DNA of 64,000 nt from Ignavibacteria bacterium (GTDB lineage Bacteria > Bacteroidota > Ignavibacteria > SZUA-365). The stretch is from positions 62,001-126,000 of the forward strand of contig JADKJW010000013.1 in assembly GCA_016720835.1 (NCBI GenBank). The letters are read 5' to 3'. The position numbers were made by a program, and so were the translations under genes. Of this stretch, positions 36,029-44,405 are shown piece after piece. The stretch's first letter is position 1; each line of letters starts with the position of its first letter. The notes beneath the pieces are model-generated. The model saw only the letters and a list, made by a program, of their open reading frames with translations. It made no database searches and was not told where the DNA came from.

Positions 36029-38413
36029 ATGAAACAGGTGTTCGCGCTCTCCGCGGCGATTCTCGCGTTCGCCACCGTCGCCGTTTCGCAACCGGTCATC
36101 GTCAAAGTCGACAACGGGACCACCCGGGGGTACAATGTCGGCAACGGCAACGTCCCGCTGACGAACTTCGAGGAATCGGCGATGCTGCTGCCGGCCGGCC
36201 CGTGCGCGGTCAACAAAATCCTCGTCTACTATGCGGGCGCGACCGCCGCGAAGGACACGCTGTACATCGTCGGCGATCCGTCGGAAGGGGCGATTCCGCC
36301 GACGAGCTTCGTGTGGTCGTACAACACGCTCATCCCTCCGATCGTGGTCGATTACCCCGGCACGCCGGGCTGGTACGAATTCGACATCAGCGGCAGCGGG
36401 GTGCGTTCGGACGGCTACGACCGCATCGTGATCCAACACCGCATCAAGCGGCTGGGTCCGTTCTTCGGGGTCGACAGCGACGGGACCTCCTCGCCGCTGG
36501 CGTCCTTCCTGTACGATCCCGTCTCGACGAACACGCTGGGTTTCCCCGGTGTGTACTACCGCTCCAGCAACGATTACATGATCCGTCTCGAAGTCGTGTA
36601 CGAGCGCCCCAGCGGAAACACGTCCGAACCGCCGCCCGCGCCGACCATGGTCGACGTCACGAAACAGGCCGGGATCACGGACGTATCGGGCAACGTCATG
36701 AAGGCCGCGCGCGTCAGCGTGGCGGACTGGAACGGCGACGGATTCGACGACATCGCGGTCGGCGCGAACTTCTTCCAGAACCAGAGGGACGGCAGCTTCC
36801 GGCGCGTCGATCCCGGCATCCAGGCGGGCGCGTCCGTCTGGGCCGACATCGACAACGACGGGAAGCTCGACTGCTACGCGGTGAACGGCGGCGCGGGGGA
36901 CAAGGTGTACCGCAACGACGGCAACGGCAGCTTCACCGACATCACCGCGCAGACGAAGATCGCGAATCCCTATCCCACCGTCACGCCGATGTGGACGGAT
37001 CTCAACAACGACGGCTGGCTCGACCTCTTCATCGCCAACGGGCGCGCCGAGGCGGGGGGGCAGGAAACATACTATCCCGACCAGCTCTGGCTGAGCAACG
37101 GGGACGGCAGCTTCCGCAACGCCACGTCCTCCGCGGGCATCGCCGCGGGCGAACCGTCCCCGTACTACGACTGCTGGGCCGCGAGCGCCTGCGACTACAA
37201 CGACGACAACCGCACGGATCTCTTCGTCGCCACCTACCGCCTCGCGCCCGACCTCCTGTACCGCAACAGCGCCGGCGGCGTGTTCAGCGAAGTGGGCGCG
37301 ACGACGGGCCTGCGCGGCGTGCCCACCGCCGCGCCGCAGTACTTCGGTCACGGCGCGGGCACGGAATGGGGGGATCTGAATAATGACGGATATGAAGACC
37401 TTGTTGTCGGCAATCTCGGGCATCCGGACTGGCGCGGCATGGTGTCGAATCCTTCGCTGATCTTCCAGAACAAGGGCAGGCCGAACTTCCTGTTCGAGGA
37501 AGTGCACCAGGAACTCGGACTGAAGTTCTTCGAGATGAACTTCGGGGTCGTTCTCCTGGATCTCGATCTCGACGGGGCGCTCGACATCTGGCACTGCCAG
37601 TACGCGTACAACGCCGCGGGCGCGAGCGGCGAACCGACCCGGCGCTCGCGGATGTACCGCAACCTGGGCGCCCCCGGGTACCGCCTGCGCGACGTCACCT
37701 GGCAGCTCGGCTGCGTGATTCACGGCGCATGGACGGCGGCGCGGCTCGACTACGACAACGACGGCGACATGGATCTCGTGGCCGCGAGCCCGACCGGCGG
37801 CCTGCTCCTGTTCCGCAACGACGTCGCGCGCGCGGGCCGCTTCCTCGGCATCCGCCTGACCGGCAGTCCGGCGGACAAGGTCCCGATGGACGCCTACGGA
37901 GCGAAGATCGTCGTCTACGCCGGCGGCAGGCAATTCTACCGGGGCAATCCGTCGGGCGGCAGCGGCACCACCGCGTCGCAGAACAGCAACGAGTACCACT
38001 TCGGCCTCGGAAGCGTTTCCGGCATCGACAGCGTGGTGGTGCGGTACCCGAACGGCTCCCGCCGCGCGTATACCACGCTCCTGCCGGACAGGAAATACAC
38101 GCTTGCGTACGACGGCACCATCTCGACCGATGCGGAGCCGCTCGCCGCGGCCGCCGGCGCGTGGACGCTCGCCGCGCCGCGCGCGGACAAGGATCTCGTG
38201 CAGTTCGCGCTTCGAGGAGAGGGAACGCTCTCCGCCGCGCGCGCCGAGGTGTTCGACGTCATCGGCCGCAGCGTGCTCAGCGCGCCGCTCGGCGATGTCT
38301 CCGCGGGCATGCACGCCGTCCGCGCGGGGCGGTCCCTTTCGGCGGGCATGTACGTCCTCAGGGTATCGTCCGCCTCCGCGTCGGTTTCCGCGAAGTTCGT
38401 CGTGACGCGGTAG
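36029..38413 (+). CDS. Secreted FG-GAP/VCBS and ASPIC/UnbV-domain protein with T9SS sorting domain
   Basis: About 794 residues from the ATG at 36029 (MKQVFALSAAILAFATVAVS, a signal peptide). The first ~190 residues form a beta-sandwich of unknown kind. From ~210 on are VCBS/FG-GAP repeats with D-W-N-G-D-G-F-D-D, D-I-D-N-D-G-K-L-D, D-L-N-N-D-G-W-L-D and D-Y-D-N-D-G-D-M-D loops. An ASPIC/UnbV domain follows (R-F-L-G-I-R-L-T-G, A-Y-G-A-K-I-V-V-Y, Y-H-F-G-L-G, V-V-R-Y-P-N-G), then a sorting domain. Proteins of this CRTAC1-like layout are secreted, calcium-binding propellers of unknown substrate. It shares sorting domain and propeller type with the divergent neighbour, suggesting a related role. 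Confidence 0.9.
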   Translation: MKQVFALSAAILAFATVAVSQPVIVKVDNGTTRGYNVGNGNVPLTNFEESAMLLPAGPCAVNKILVYYAGATAAKDTLYIVGDPSEGAIPPTSFVWSYNTLIPPIVVDYPGTPGWYEFDISGSGVRSDGYDRIVIQHRIKRLGPFFGVDSDGTSSPLASFLYDPVSTNTLGFPGVYYRSSNDYMIRLEVVYERPSGNTSEPPPAPTMVDVTKQAGITDVSGNVMKAARVSVADWNGDGFDDIAVGANFFQNQRDGSFRRVDPGIQAGASVWADIDNDGKLDCYAVNGGAGDKVYRNDGNGSFTDITAQTKIANPYPTVTPMWTDLNNDGWLDLFIANGRAEAGGQETYYPDQLWLSNGDGSFRNATSSAGIAAGEPSPYYDCWAASACDYNDDNRTDLFVATYRLAPDLLYRNSAGGVFSEVGATTGLRGVPTAAPQYFGHGAGTEWGDLNNDGYEDLVVGNLGHPDWRGMVSNPSLIFQNKGRPNFLFEEVHQELGLKFFEMNFGVVLLDLDLDGALDIWHCQYAYNAAGASGEPTRRSRMYRNLGAPGYRLRDVTWQLGCVIHGAWTAARLDYDNDGDMDLVAASPTGGLLLFRNDVARAGRFLGIRLTGSPADKVPMDAYGAKIVVYAGGRQFYRGNPSGGSGTTASQNSNEYHFGLGSVSGIDSVVVRYPNGSRRAYTTLLPDRKYTLAYDGTISTDAEPLAAAAGAWTLAAPRADKDLVQFALRGEGTLSAARAEVFDVIGRSVLSAPLGDVSAGMHAVRAGRSLSAGMYVLRVSSASASVSAKFVVTR

Positions 38414-38476
38414 CTCCGTCACATCCTCCTCGATCGTGCCGCCATTCTTCTCACTTTTCCAGCAATGGAGTGCTTC

Positions 38477-39344
38477 ATGAACCCATCGAAATTCATCGTG
38501 CCTTCCGGCGCCAGCATCCGGCTGAAGGACTTCGATCCCGAGGACACCGGGGAATTCAAGTCCAAGGAGGACGCGGTCGAGAAATTGAGCACCGACATCG
38601 CGGATCTCGCGAACATGCAGGACATCCTCTACGCCCAGAACACCTACGCCCTCCTCCTCATTTTCCAGGCCATGGACGCCGCGGGAAAGGACGGGACCAT
38701 CAAGCACGTCCATGTCGGGCGTCAATCCGCAGGGCTGCCAGGTGTTCAGCTTCAAGGCGCCATCGCCGGAGGAACTGGATCACGACTATCTCTGGCGCTG
38801 CACGAAGGCGCTTCCCGAGCGCGGGCGCATCGGCATCTTCAACCGTTCGTATTACGAGGAAGTGCTCGTCGCCCGCGTGCATCCGGAGATCCTCGAGCGC
38901 CAGCAACTGCCGAAGGAGGCGAAGGGCGGAAATGTCTGGAAGCGCCGTTACAAGGAGATCAACAATTTCGAGGAGTACCTCGTCTCGAACGGGATCATCG
39001 TCCTGAAATTCTTCCTGAATGTCTCGAAGAAGGAGCAGAAACGCCGCTTCCTCGAGCGCCTGACGAAGGCGGAAAAGCACTGGAAGTTTTCGCTGACGGA
39101 CGCGAAGGAACGCGGACATTGGGCCGACTACATGGAAGCCTACGAACGCATGCTCGAAGCGACGAGTACCGTCCACGCGCCCTGGCACGTCGTTCCCGCG
39201 GATCACAAGTGGTTCACCCGCGCGGCGGTTGCGGACATCATCGTCAGGAAACTGCGCTCGCTCGACCTTCGCCACCCCGAAATCGACGACGCGCAGCGTG
39301 AAGAACTGCGCAAGGCGAAAGCCATGCTGGAAGCGGAGGACTGA
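38477..39344 (+). CDS. ppk2: Polyphosphate kinase 2 family protein (one frameshift)
   Basis: About 288 residues when repaired, from the ATG at 38477 (MNPSKFIVPSGASIRLKDFD). The Walker A-like F-Q-A-M-D-A-A-G-K-D-G-T-I-K-H-V is followed, after removing one extra C at about 38711, by M-S-G-V-N-P-Q-G-C-Q-V-F-S-F-K-A-P, then D-Y-L-W-R, P-E-R-G-R-I-G-I-F-N-R-S-Y-Y-E-E-V-L (Walker B-like) and a C-terminal H-A-P-W-H-V-V-P-A-D-H-K-W. These are PPK2 hallmarks. The enzyme transfers phosphate between polyphosphate and nucleotides (AMP/ADP or GDP) in the cytoplasm. It is followed after 5 bases by the permease gene, so the two are probably co-transcribed. Confidence 0.92.
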
Positions 39345-39349
39345 TCGCC

Positions 39350-40405
39350 ATGCTGTCCACACGCGCCGTCGTCATTCCGCTCACCATCCTCGCCTCCATC
39401 GCGGTCGGCGCGGTGCTCAGTCTCCTGCGCCCGGTGCTGCTGCCGTTTGCGCTCGCCGTGTTCCTGTCCTTCCTGTTCAAGCCGGTGCTGATCTTCTGCG
39501 CGAAAAAGAAGATCCCGTCCACCGTCGGGATTCTGTTCGTGGTGCTGATCATGGCCGGTGTCCTCTTCGGTCTGTCGATGATCGTGGTGTCGAGCGTGGA
39601 CGCGTTCATCGGCGCGCTTCCGCGCTACGCGGACAGGCTGAACGCGCTCGTCGCGGGCGCCACCGAGACCACGCGGCTGCTGGCCGCGGAGCTGGGCATG
39701 AACCCCGACGAACTCCTCTTCAGCGACGCGATCTCGGCCGGGGCCCTCACCGAGTTCATCAGTTCCAGCATCGGATCCCTGTTCACGCTGCTCGGAAACG
39801 CCTTCCTGATCCTGCTGTTCCTGATCTTCATTCTCGCCGGCAGCGGCGATCTCTCGCGCAAGTTCGCGCACGCGTTCGCGGACGCGCAGGCGGAGCGCGC
39901 AACCGTCGTCATCGGAAACATCGACGCGCGCGTGCGGCAGTACATGGTCACCAAGACGCTGGTCAGTCTGCTGACCGGCGCCACCTCGGCCATCATCCTC
40001 ACGATCATCGGCGTCGACTTCGCGCTGCTCTGGGGTTTCCTGACCTTCCTGCTGAACTTCATTCCGAATATCGGATCGCTGTTCGGCACGGTCTTCCCGG
40101 TGACGATCGCGCTGCTGCAGTTCGACAGTCCGGCGCAGGCCATCATCGCGCTGGTGCTGCTGGTGCTCTCGCAGAACCTGATCGGCAACATTCTCGAACC
40201 CAAGATCATGGCCTTCAGCCTGAACCTGAGCCCGCTGCTCATCCTGGTCTCGCTCATGTTCTGGGGCTGGCTCTGGGGCGTCATGGGAATGATCCTGGCG
40301 GTCCCGATCATGTCGACGATCAAGATCATCTGCGAGCAGGTGGAAAGCCTGAAGCCGATCGCCATCTTCATGAGCGGCTCCGTCTCGGTGGTGCGCACAC
40401 GATGA
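39350..40405 (+). CDS. AI-2E-family (PerM/TqsA-like) membrane transporter
   Basis: 351 residues with seven to eight helices. Family features: two N-terminal helices with R-P-V-L-L-P-F-A-L-A-V-F-L-S-F-L, a soluble stretch with L-P-R-Y-A-D-R-L, the helix pair Y-M-V-T-K-T-L-V-S-L-L-T-G, L-W-G-F-L-T-F-L-L-N-F-I-P-N-I-G-S, and the late N-I-L-E-P-K-I-M ... S-P-L-L-I-L-V-S-L-M-F-W-G-W-L-W-G. Members export signals, sodium or small solutes; the substrate here is unknown. The stop overlaps the RlpA start as ATGA. Confidence 0.9.
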   Translation: MLSTRAVVIPLTILASIAVGAVLSLLRPVLLPFALAVFLSFLFKPVLIFCAKKKIPSTVGILFVVLIMAGVLFGLSMIVVSSVDAFIGALPRYADRLNALVAGATETTRLLAAELGMNPDELLFSDAISAGALTEFISSSIGSLFTLLGNAFLILLFLIFILAGSGDLSRKFAHAFADAQAERATVVIGNIDARVRQYMVTKTLVSLLTGATSAIILTIIGVDFALLWGFLTFLLNFIPNIGSLFGTVFPVTIALLQFDSPAQAIIALVLLVLSQNLIGNILEPKIMAFSLNLSPLLILVSLMFWGWLWGVMGMILAVPIMSTIKIICEQVESLKPIAIFMSGSVSVVRTR

Positions 40406-41109
40406 CGTCCGGATCGCGCGTCGGCGACCGTCGCGCCGCGCGGAGGGTCGCGGGCGTCCTCGCCGTGTTTCTCGCGCTCGCGCTCGCCGCGTCCGCGCGC
40501 GCGCAGGACGGCGACTCCCAGACGGGCGTCGCGTCCTACTACGCGCACGAGTTTCACGGAAAGACGACGGCCAACGGCGAGCGCTTCAGCATGTGGGCGA
40601 TGACCGCGGCGCATCAGACCCTGCCGTTCAACACGCTGGTGCGGGTGACGAATCTCGACAACAGGAAGCAGGTGGTGGTGCGCATCAACGATGCAGGCCC
40701 CTTCAAGGACGAGCGCATCATCGATCTGTCGAAGGCCGCCGCCGCCCGGCTCGACATGATCCGCCCGGGGAAGGCGCGGGTGCGCCTCGACGTCGTGGGG
40801 CAGGCGCCGTCGATCAACGGCGATCACGTATCGCGCAACGAATTCTACAAGATCGACATCTCCCGCGCGAAGCTTTCCGGCTACGGCATCCAGGTGGCGT
40901 CGTTCACGGATCTCGACCACCTCATCGTCCGGCTGAACGCGCTCGAACGCAAGGGCGTCGGCAACCTGTACGTGCAGATCGGCACCGTGGACGCGGAAAC
41001 CGTGCATCGCCTGGTGATCGGCGGGTATGACGACCGTCCGTCCGCGGAAGCGGCGCTCAAGACGCTGAAGAAGAAGGGCGTGCCGGGCTTCGTCTTTCAG
41101 GTGCGCTGA
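40402..41109 (+). CDS. rlpA: RlpA-like septal ring lytic transglycosylase with C-terminal SPOR-like domain
   Basis: About 235 residues. Basic N-terminus and signal peptide (V-A-G-V-L-A-V-F-L-A-L-A-L-A-A-S-A-R-A). The RlpA double-psi barrel is complete: G-V-A-S-Y-Y-A-H-E-F-H-G-K-T-T-A-N-G-E-R-F, M-T-A-A-H-Q-T-L-P-F-N-T and V-R-I-N-D-A-G-P-F. The usual N-D-R-G-P-F has Ala instead of Arg here. The C-terminal ~75 residues (G-I-Q-V-A-S-F-T-D-L ... A-L-K-T-L-K-K-K-G-V) look like a SPOR peptidoglycan-binding domain. RlpA proteins cut naked glycan strands at the septum. It is translationally coupled to the upstream permease gene (ATGA). Confidence 0.9.
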   Translation: MTSGSRVGDRRAARRVAGVLAVFLALALAASARAQDGDSQTGVASYYAHEFHGKTTANGERFSMWAMTAAHQTLPFNTLVRVTNLDNRKQVVVRINDAGPFKDERIIDLSKAAAARLDMIRPGKARVRLDVVGQAPSINGDHVSRNEFYKIDISRAKLSGYGIQVASFTDLDHLIVRLNALERKGVGNLYVQIGTVDAETVHRLVIGGYDDRPSAEAALKTLKKKGVPGFVFQVR

Positions 41110-41133
41110 GCGGGCGGACGCGTTTCCCGGCCG

Positions 41134-42018
41134 TCAGAAGAGGAAGAGGATCGCAACCCCGGCGACGGCGAGGAAGGCGCCCGCGACGGCTTTCCAGTGC
41201 AGCCGTTCCTTCGAAATGGCGCGCACCATCGGGAGCATGATGATCGGCGGGGTGGCCATGATGGTGGCGGCGATCGCGGTCTTGGTGTTGGCGATGGCGA
41301 CGAGACTGAAGGTGATGCCGAGGTAGGGACCGATGACCGCGCCGATGCCGGTGAGGAGCAGGGCGCGCCGGTCGCGCGCATAGGCGCGCACGAAATGCCG
41401 CGACGAGCGCATGATGAACGCGGCGGGCACCATGACGGCCACCGCCGCGGCGATGCGCCAGAACGTGGCGACGAAGGCGTGGATGTCGCCTTCCATGAAG
41501 GCCTGCTTCGCGAAGATCAGCCCCACTGCCTGGCCGAGCGCGCCGAAAAACGCGTAGAGAATGCCGCTCCAGCTCGCGTGCCGTTTGCCGGGGATGTTCT
41601 CGCGCCTGTCCAGCACGACCAGCGCGATGCCCGCGACCGTCAACGCCATGCCCGCGACGGCGGCGATCGCGATGGATTCCCCCAGGAAAAAGAAGGCGAG
41701 CACGGCGGTCATCGCGGGATTGATCGCCATGATCAGCATGCTGACACGCGCGCCGTTTTTTTCGAAGGCGAGGAACAGAAAGCCGTCGCCGAACACGAGG
41801 CCGATCAGTCCGCTGACGGACAACAGCCAGAGTTGCGAGGTCTGGATGCGCATCGGCAGCCCGAGCGCGAGGACGGAGACCGAGAGCAGGACGAGCGCGA
41901 AACAGAGACGCGCGGTGTTGACCTGCATGGACCCGACGCGTTTCGACGCCGCCGAAAACGCCAGGGCGGTGCCCGACCACAGGATGGCCGTCGCAAGCGC
42001 GCTCAATTCGCCAATCAA
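41134..42018 (-). CDS. EamA/DMT-family transporter
   Basis: 294 residues with ten helices in two EamA halves (residues ~3-135 and ~150-290). Typical patterns: A-T-A-I-L-W-S-G-T-A-L-A-F, A-R-L-C-F-A, I-N-P-A-M-T-A-V-L-A-F-F-F-L-G-E-S-I-A, and in the second half I-G-P-Y-L-G-I-T-F-S, A-T-P-P-I-I-M-L-P. Members export amino acids, nucleosides or other metabolites at the inner membrane. The substrate cannot be read from sequence. It is convergent with RlpA, leaving 24 bases. Confidence 0.92.
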   Translation of the reverse strand: MIGELSALATAILWSGTALAFSAASKRVGSMQVNTARLCFALVLLSVSVLALGLPMRIQTSQLWLLSVSGLIGLVFGDGFLFLAFEKNGARVSMLIMAINPAMTAVLAFFFLGESIAIAAVAGMALTVAGIALVVLDRRENIPGKRHASWSGILYAFFGALGQAVGLIFAKQAFMEGDIHAFVATFWRIAAAVAVMVPAAFIMRSSRHFVRAYARDRRALLLTGIGAVIGPYLGITFSLVAIANTKTAIAATIMATPPIIMLPMVRAISKERLHWKAVAGAFLAVAGVAILFLF

Positions 42019-42216
42019 CAGAGTTCGTTCCTTTCGTGCCTGTCCATCTCAGTCCCCGAGCGGTGCGCACCGGTTTCAGATCCTCAATGTCTCCCTTTTC
42101 TCTCCGGGATCAAAAGTCGGGCAAGGGATCTCGGATGAGCGCTGAGGTCGCGCGCATGGACGCAACGCATATGGACGAAGCGCGCGGCCTGCCGTTGCGC
42201 GTCGACGCGGGCTTCG

Positions 42217-42885
42217 TCAGGTGAAGAGCCAATCTCCGAAGGAGGCGGGTTGATGAAAATCCGGCACGGCCGTCGGGATGTGCGCCCAGCATGCGTGCTG
42301 CGGATTGGTGCGGCCGCCGCAGCGGTACAGGTTGCCGGTCCACCGTGTCCCCGGCTCGTGGCGCACCGGACATCCCGCGAGCTCCGCGAGCCTCTGGTAG
42401 GGGAGCGCCGCGACGATGCGCCAGGAGCGGTCGTCCGCGGATTCCTCCTTCGCCGGGCCCGGAACGGAATGCCAGACCGCGATGTCCTTCGCTCCCGCCG
42501 CGTCGATATGCGAACGATCGAGGCGGCCGGCGCCGAAACCGAGGAGGAACACGCCGCAGGCATTGATTTCGACGTTGAAGTACCCTCCCGACGGCGGCGG
42601 ATGGGGACAGAAGAACAGTTCCACGCAGCTGTCCGTCCACACCGGTCCGTTCAAGTCCCGGACCCGGGAGGAGATATGCCGGTCCTCACAGTCGAAGGCC
42701 GCGAGCAGATGCGTGGCGCTGCTGCGCAGCCTGACAGTGGTGCGGTGACGCGCACCGTGCACGTGCCATGGAAAGTGCGCGATGTCCGCGCTCGCGGGCG
42801 CGGCGGTCGATGTGTCGCGGACGAGCGCGTCGAAGGGCAGGGCGTCCTCCGCGCGCGGGATGAGCAGCGTCGGCCGCGTCGTCAA
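42217..42885 (-). CDS. CBM9-like carbohydrate-binding protein
   Basis: About 222 residues from a TTG at 42885 that overlaps the upstream stop codon (TTGA), giving MTTRPTLLIPRAEDALPFDA. An open frame extends further upstream but lies over the neighbouring gene. Conserved features of CBM9-like domains: T-T-V-R-L-R-S-S-A-T-H-L-L-A-A-F-D-C-E-D, V-W-T-D-S-C-V-E-L-F-F-C-P, G-Y-F-N-V-E-I-N-A-C-G, W-R-I-V-A-A-L-P, and a C-terminal G-N-L-Y-R-C-G. No signal peptide is seen. The family binds sugar ends in hydrolases, but lone domains like this have no settled role. Coupled to the GH76-like gene. Confidence 0.75.
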   Translation of the reverse strand: MTTRPTLLIPRAEDALPFDALVRDTSTAAPASADIAHFPWHVHGARHRTTVRLRSSATHLLAAFDCEDRHISSRVRDLNGPVWTDSCVELFFCPHPPPSGGYFNVEINACGVFLLGFGAGRLDRSHIDAAGAKDIAVWHSVPGPAKEESADDRSWRIVAALPYQRLAELAGCPVRHEPGTRWTGNLYRCGGRTNPQHACWAHIPTAVPDFHQPASFGDWLFT

Positions 42886-44108
42886 CGGGGCGGCCGGTTC
42901 TTGAAGTAGGCGAACACCGCGAAGGCCCGCAGCGCCTGCGTCTGCGCATGCTGGTTGCCCAGGGCGTCCACGCCGTACCCGTCTTCTCCACCGTTCGGAT
43001 TCCAGCCGTTTCGGATCGCGTGGTCCGTTTCCCGGTGCAGCGTCAGACGGGCCGTCCCGTGCGCGTTCGTCCACACATGCTCGAGCATGGCCTCGACTTT
43101 CGCGGGGATGTCGGCGAGTTCGTCGGGCGCGATTTCATAGGCGTCCATGAGGTAGTGGACGAAGGCGCCGTTTCCATCCATGCGCAGCTGGTAGAAATCC
43201 GTCGGGTGCACCCAGCCGGTTTTAGGATCGAGAATCCGTTTCGCCGTGGCGATGACGATCTGCCTGATCTTGGGATTCTTCGTCACGCGGTAGAGCGATG
43301 CGCCGATCGAGCAGTACTCCGAACCTTCCCAGGGGAGCTGTTTCCCGAACGCCGCGAGACCCGAATCGCCCTTCCAGACGCCCTTGCCGCGATAGAATTT
43401 CTTGATGATGCCGGCCGATTTTCCGTCGCCGTTCCAGACGCGAAGGGCATCGTCCAGAAACTGCTTCTCGCCCGTGCCCTCGTAGAGCCAGCATGCGACA
43501 TTCACCATCTGGTTCATGTTGCTGTTGGTGAACACCCTGTCCTGCTGCTTCGTGTTCGGCGGCCAGTTGTACCAGCTCCAATACCCTTCGTGGTTGGAGA
43601 GGCGGCCTTCGTCCCGCGCCTCGATGTAGCGGTTCTTTGCGCTCGCCACCAGAAGCGCGTTGGTCCTGCCGGTCACGTGCCACCAGTACATCTCGGCGAG
43701 GGCGTTCCACGCGCGATCGTCCACCCATGTGCCGTTGAACAGATACAGGAGGTCGTGCTCCACAAAGTGGAAGCGGCGCAGGGCGGTATCGCCCGTGATG
43801 GCGTAGAGGTAGGCATCGCCGATGGCGCCGTTCGCCGCCTCCCATCCCGCCACGTATTGTTTCACAAACAGCGGCCGCAGCAGGTACGCGCGTTGCAGCC
43901 ATTTTTCGGTGGGAACGAAGGGTGCCGGGAGGGCGGGGGCGCCCGCTTCCCGCGTCGCGTCGGCGCCGCGTTGAAACAGCCGCGGCGCGGCCATCGCGTA
44001 GAGGATCGCCGCCGCGAGCACCGCAAGTCCTGCGTACAGCGCGCCCTCGCCGAGCGACGGTCCCCTCGTCGGCCGCGCGGGCGGTTTCACGTCACGACGC
44101 GTGCTCAT
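42882..44108 (-). CDS. Membrane-anchored GH76-like (six-hairpin) glycosidase-type protein
   Basis: About 408 residues from the ATG at 44108 (MSTRRDVKPPARP). A cytoplasmic basic tail and one membrane helix (residues ~24-44) are followed by an alpha/alpha-barrel-like domain. Repeated helical hairpins contain W-W-H-V-T-G-R-T, W-S-W-Y-N-W-P-P-N-T-K-Q, F-T-N-S-N-M-N-Q-M-V-N-V-A-C-W-L-Y-E-G-T-G, W-N-G-D-G and G-G-E-D-G-Y-G-V-D-A-L. These resemble GH76 alpha-1,6-mannanase-like proteins, but I do not see the consecutive D-D catalytic pair of true GH76 with certainty. It probably acts on a glycan at the outer face of the inner membrane. It forms a two-gene unit with the CBM9-like gene. Confidence 0.65.
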   Translation of the reverse strand: MSTRRDVKPPARPTRGPSLGEGALYAGLAVLAAAILYAMAAPRLFQRGADATREAGAPALPAPFVPTEKWLQRAYLLRPLFVKQYVAGWEAANGAIGDAYLYAITGDTALRRFHFVEHDLLYLFNGTWVDDRAWNALAEMYWWHVTGRTNALLVASAKNRYIEARDEGRLSNHEGYWSWYNWPPNTKQQDRVFTNSNMNQMVNVACWLYEGTGEKQFLDDALRVWNGDGKSAGIIKKFYRGKGVWKGDSGLAAFGKQLPWEGSEYCSIGASLYRVTKNPKIRQIVIATAKRILDPKTGWVHPTDFYQLRMDGNGAFVHYLMDAYEIAPDELADIPAKVEAMLEHVWTNAHGTARLTLHRETDHAIRNGWNPNGGEDGYGVDALGNQHAQTQALRAFAVFAYFKNRPPR

Positions 44109-44132
44109 TCGCAATTCCCCGGGGCGCCGTCG

Positions 44133-44405
44133 CTATTTCTCAGGCGCAACATAATTGACGCTCGCCAGGTCCGCGCCGTCGTCCAGCTTGAAAAACGCGA
44201 GCACCTGTTTGTTGAGGAACTCATCCGTCTTCGGATCCATCAGGTTGAGCCGGTACTCGTTGATGATCATGATCTGCATCTTGATCCACTCGTTCCAGCA
44301 GTCGGGACAGGCGTGCGCCTTCAGCGCGGACGCGGTCTCCCCCGAATAAAAGGCGGTTTTCGTGATGGGCTCTTTCTGCTCGCCGCATCGTGAACATCTG
44401 ATCAT
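44133..44405 (-). CDS. YggX-like Fe(II)-trafficking family protein with an N-terminal zinc ribbon
   Basis: 90 residues. The N-terminus M-I-R-C-S-R-C-G-E-Q and the later H-A-C-P-D-C-W-N-E-W provide C-x2-C ... C-x2-C, probably a zinc or iron site. The C-terminal half (W-I-K-M-Q-I-M-I-I-N-E-Y-R-L-N-L-M-D-P, L-N-K-Q-V-L-A-F-F, then a P-E-K end) follows the YggX pattern W-x-x-x-Q-x-M-L-I-N-E-x-x-L-N-x-x, a family implicated in protecting iron-sulfur clusters from oxidation. Canonical YggX has a single N-terminal Cys instead of the four here. It is separated from the downstream GH76-like gene by only 24 bases. Confidence 0.72.
   Translation of the reverse strand: MIRCSRCGEQKEPITKTAFYSGETASALKAHACPDCWNEWIKMQIMIINEYRLNLMDPKTDEFLNKQVLAFFKLDDGADLASVNYVAPEK

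Noticed and set aside
36011..38755. 914-codon minus-strand open frame
   Set aside because: Antisense of the FG-GAP/UnbV gene, which has a signal peptide, calcium loops and a sorting domain.
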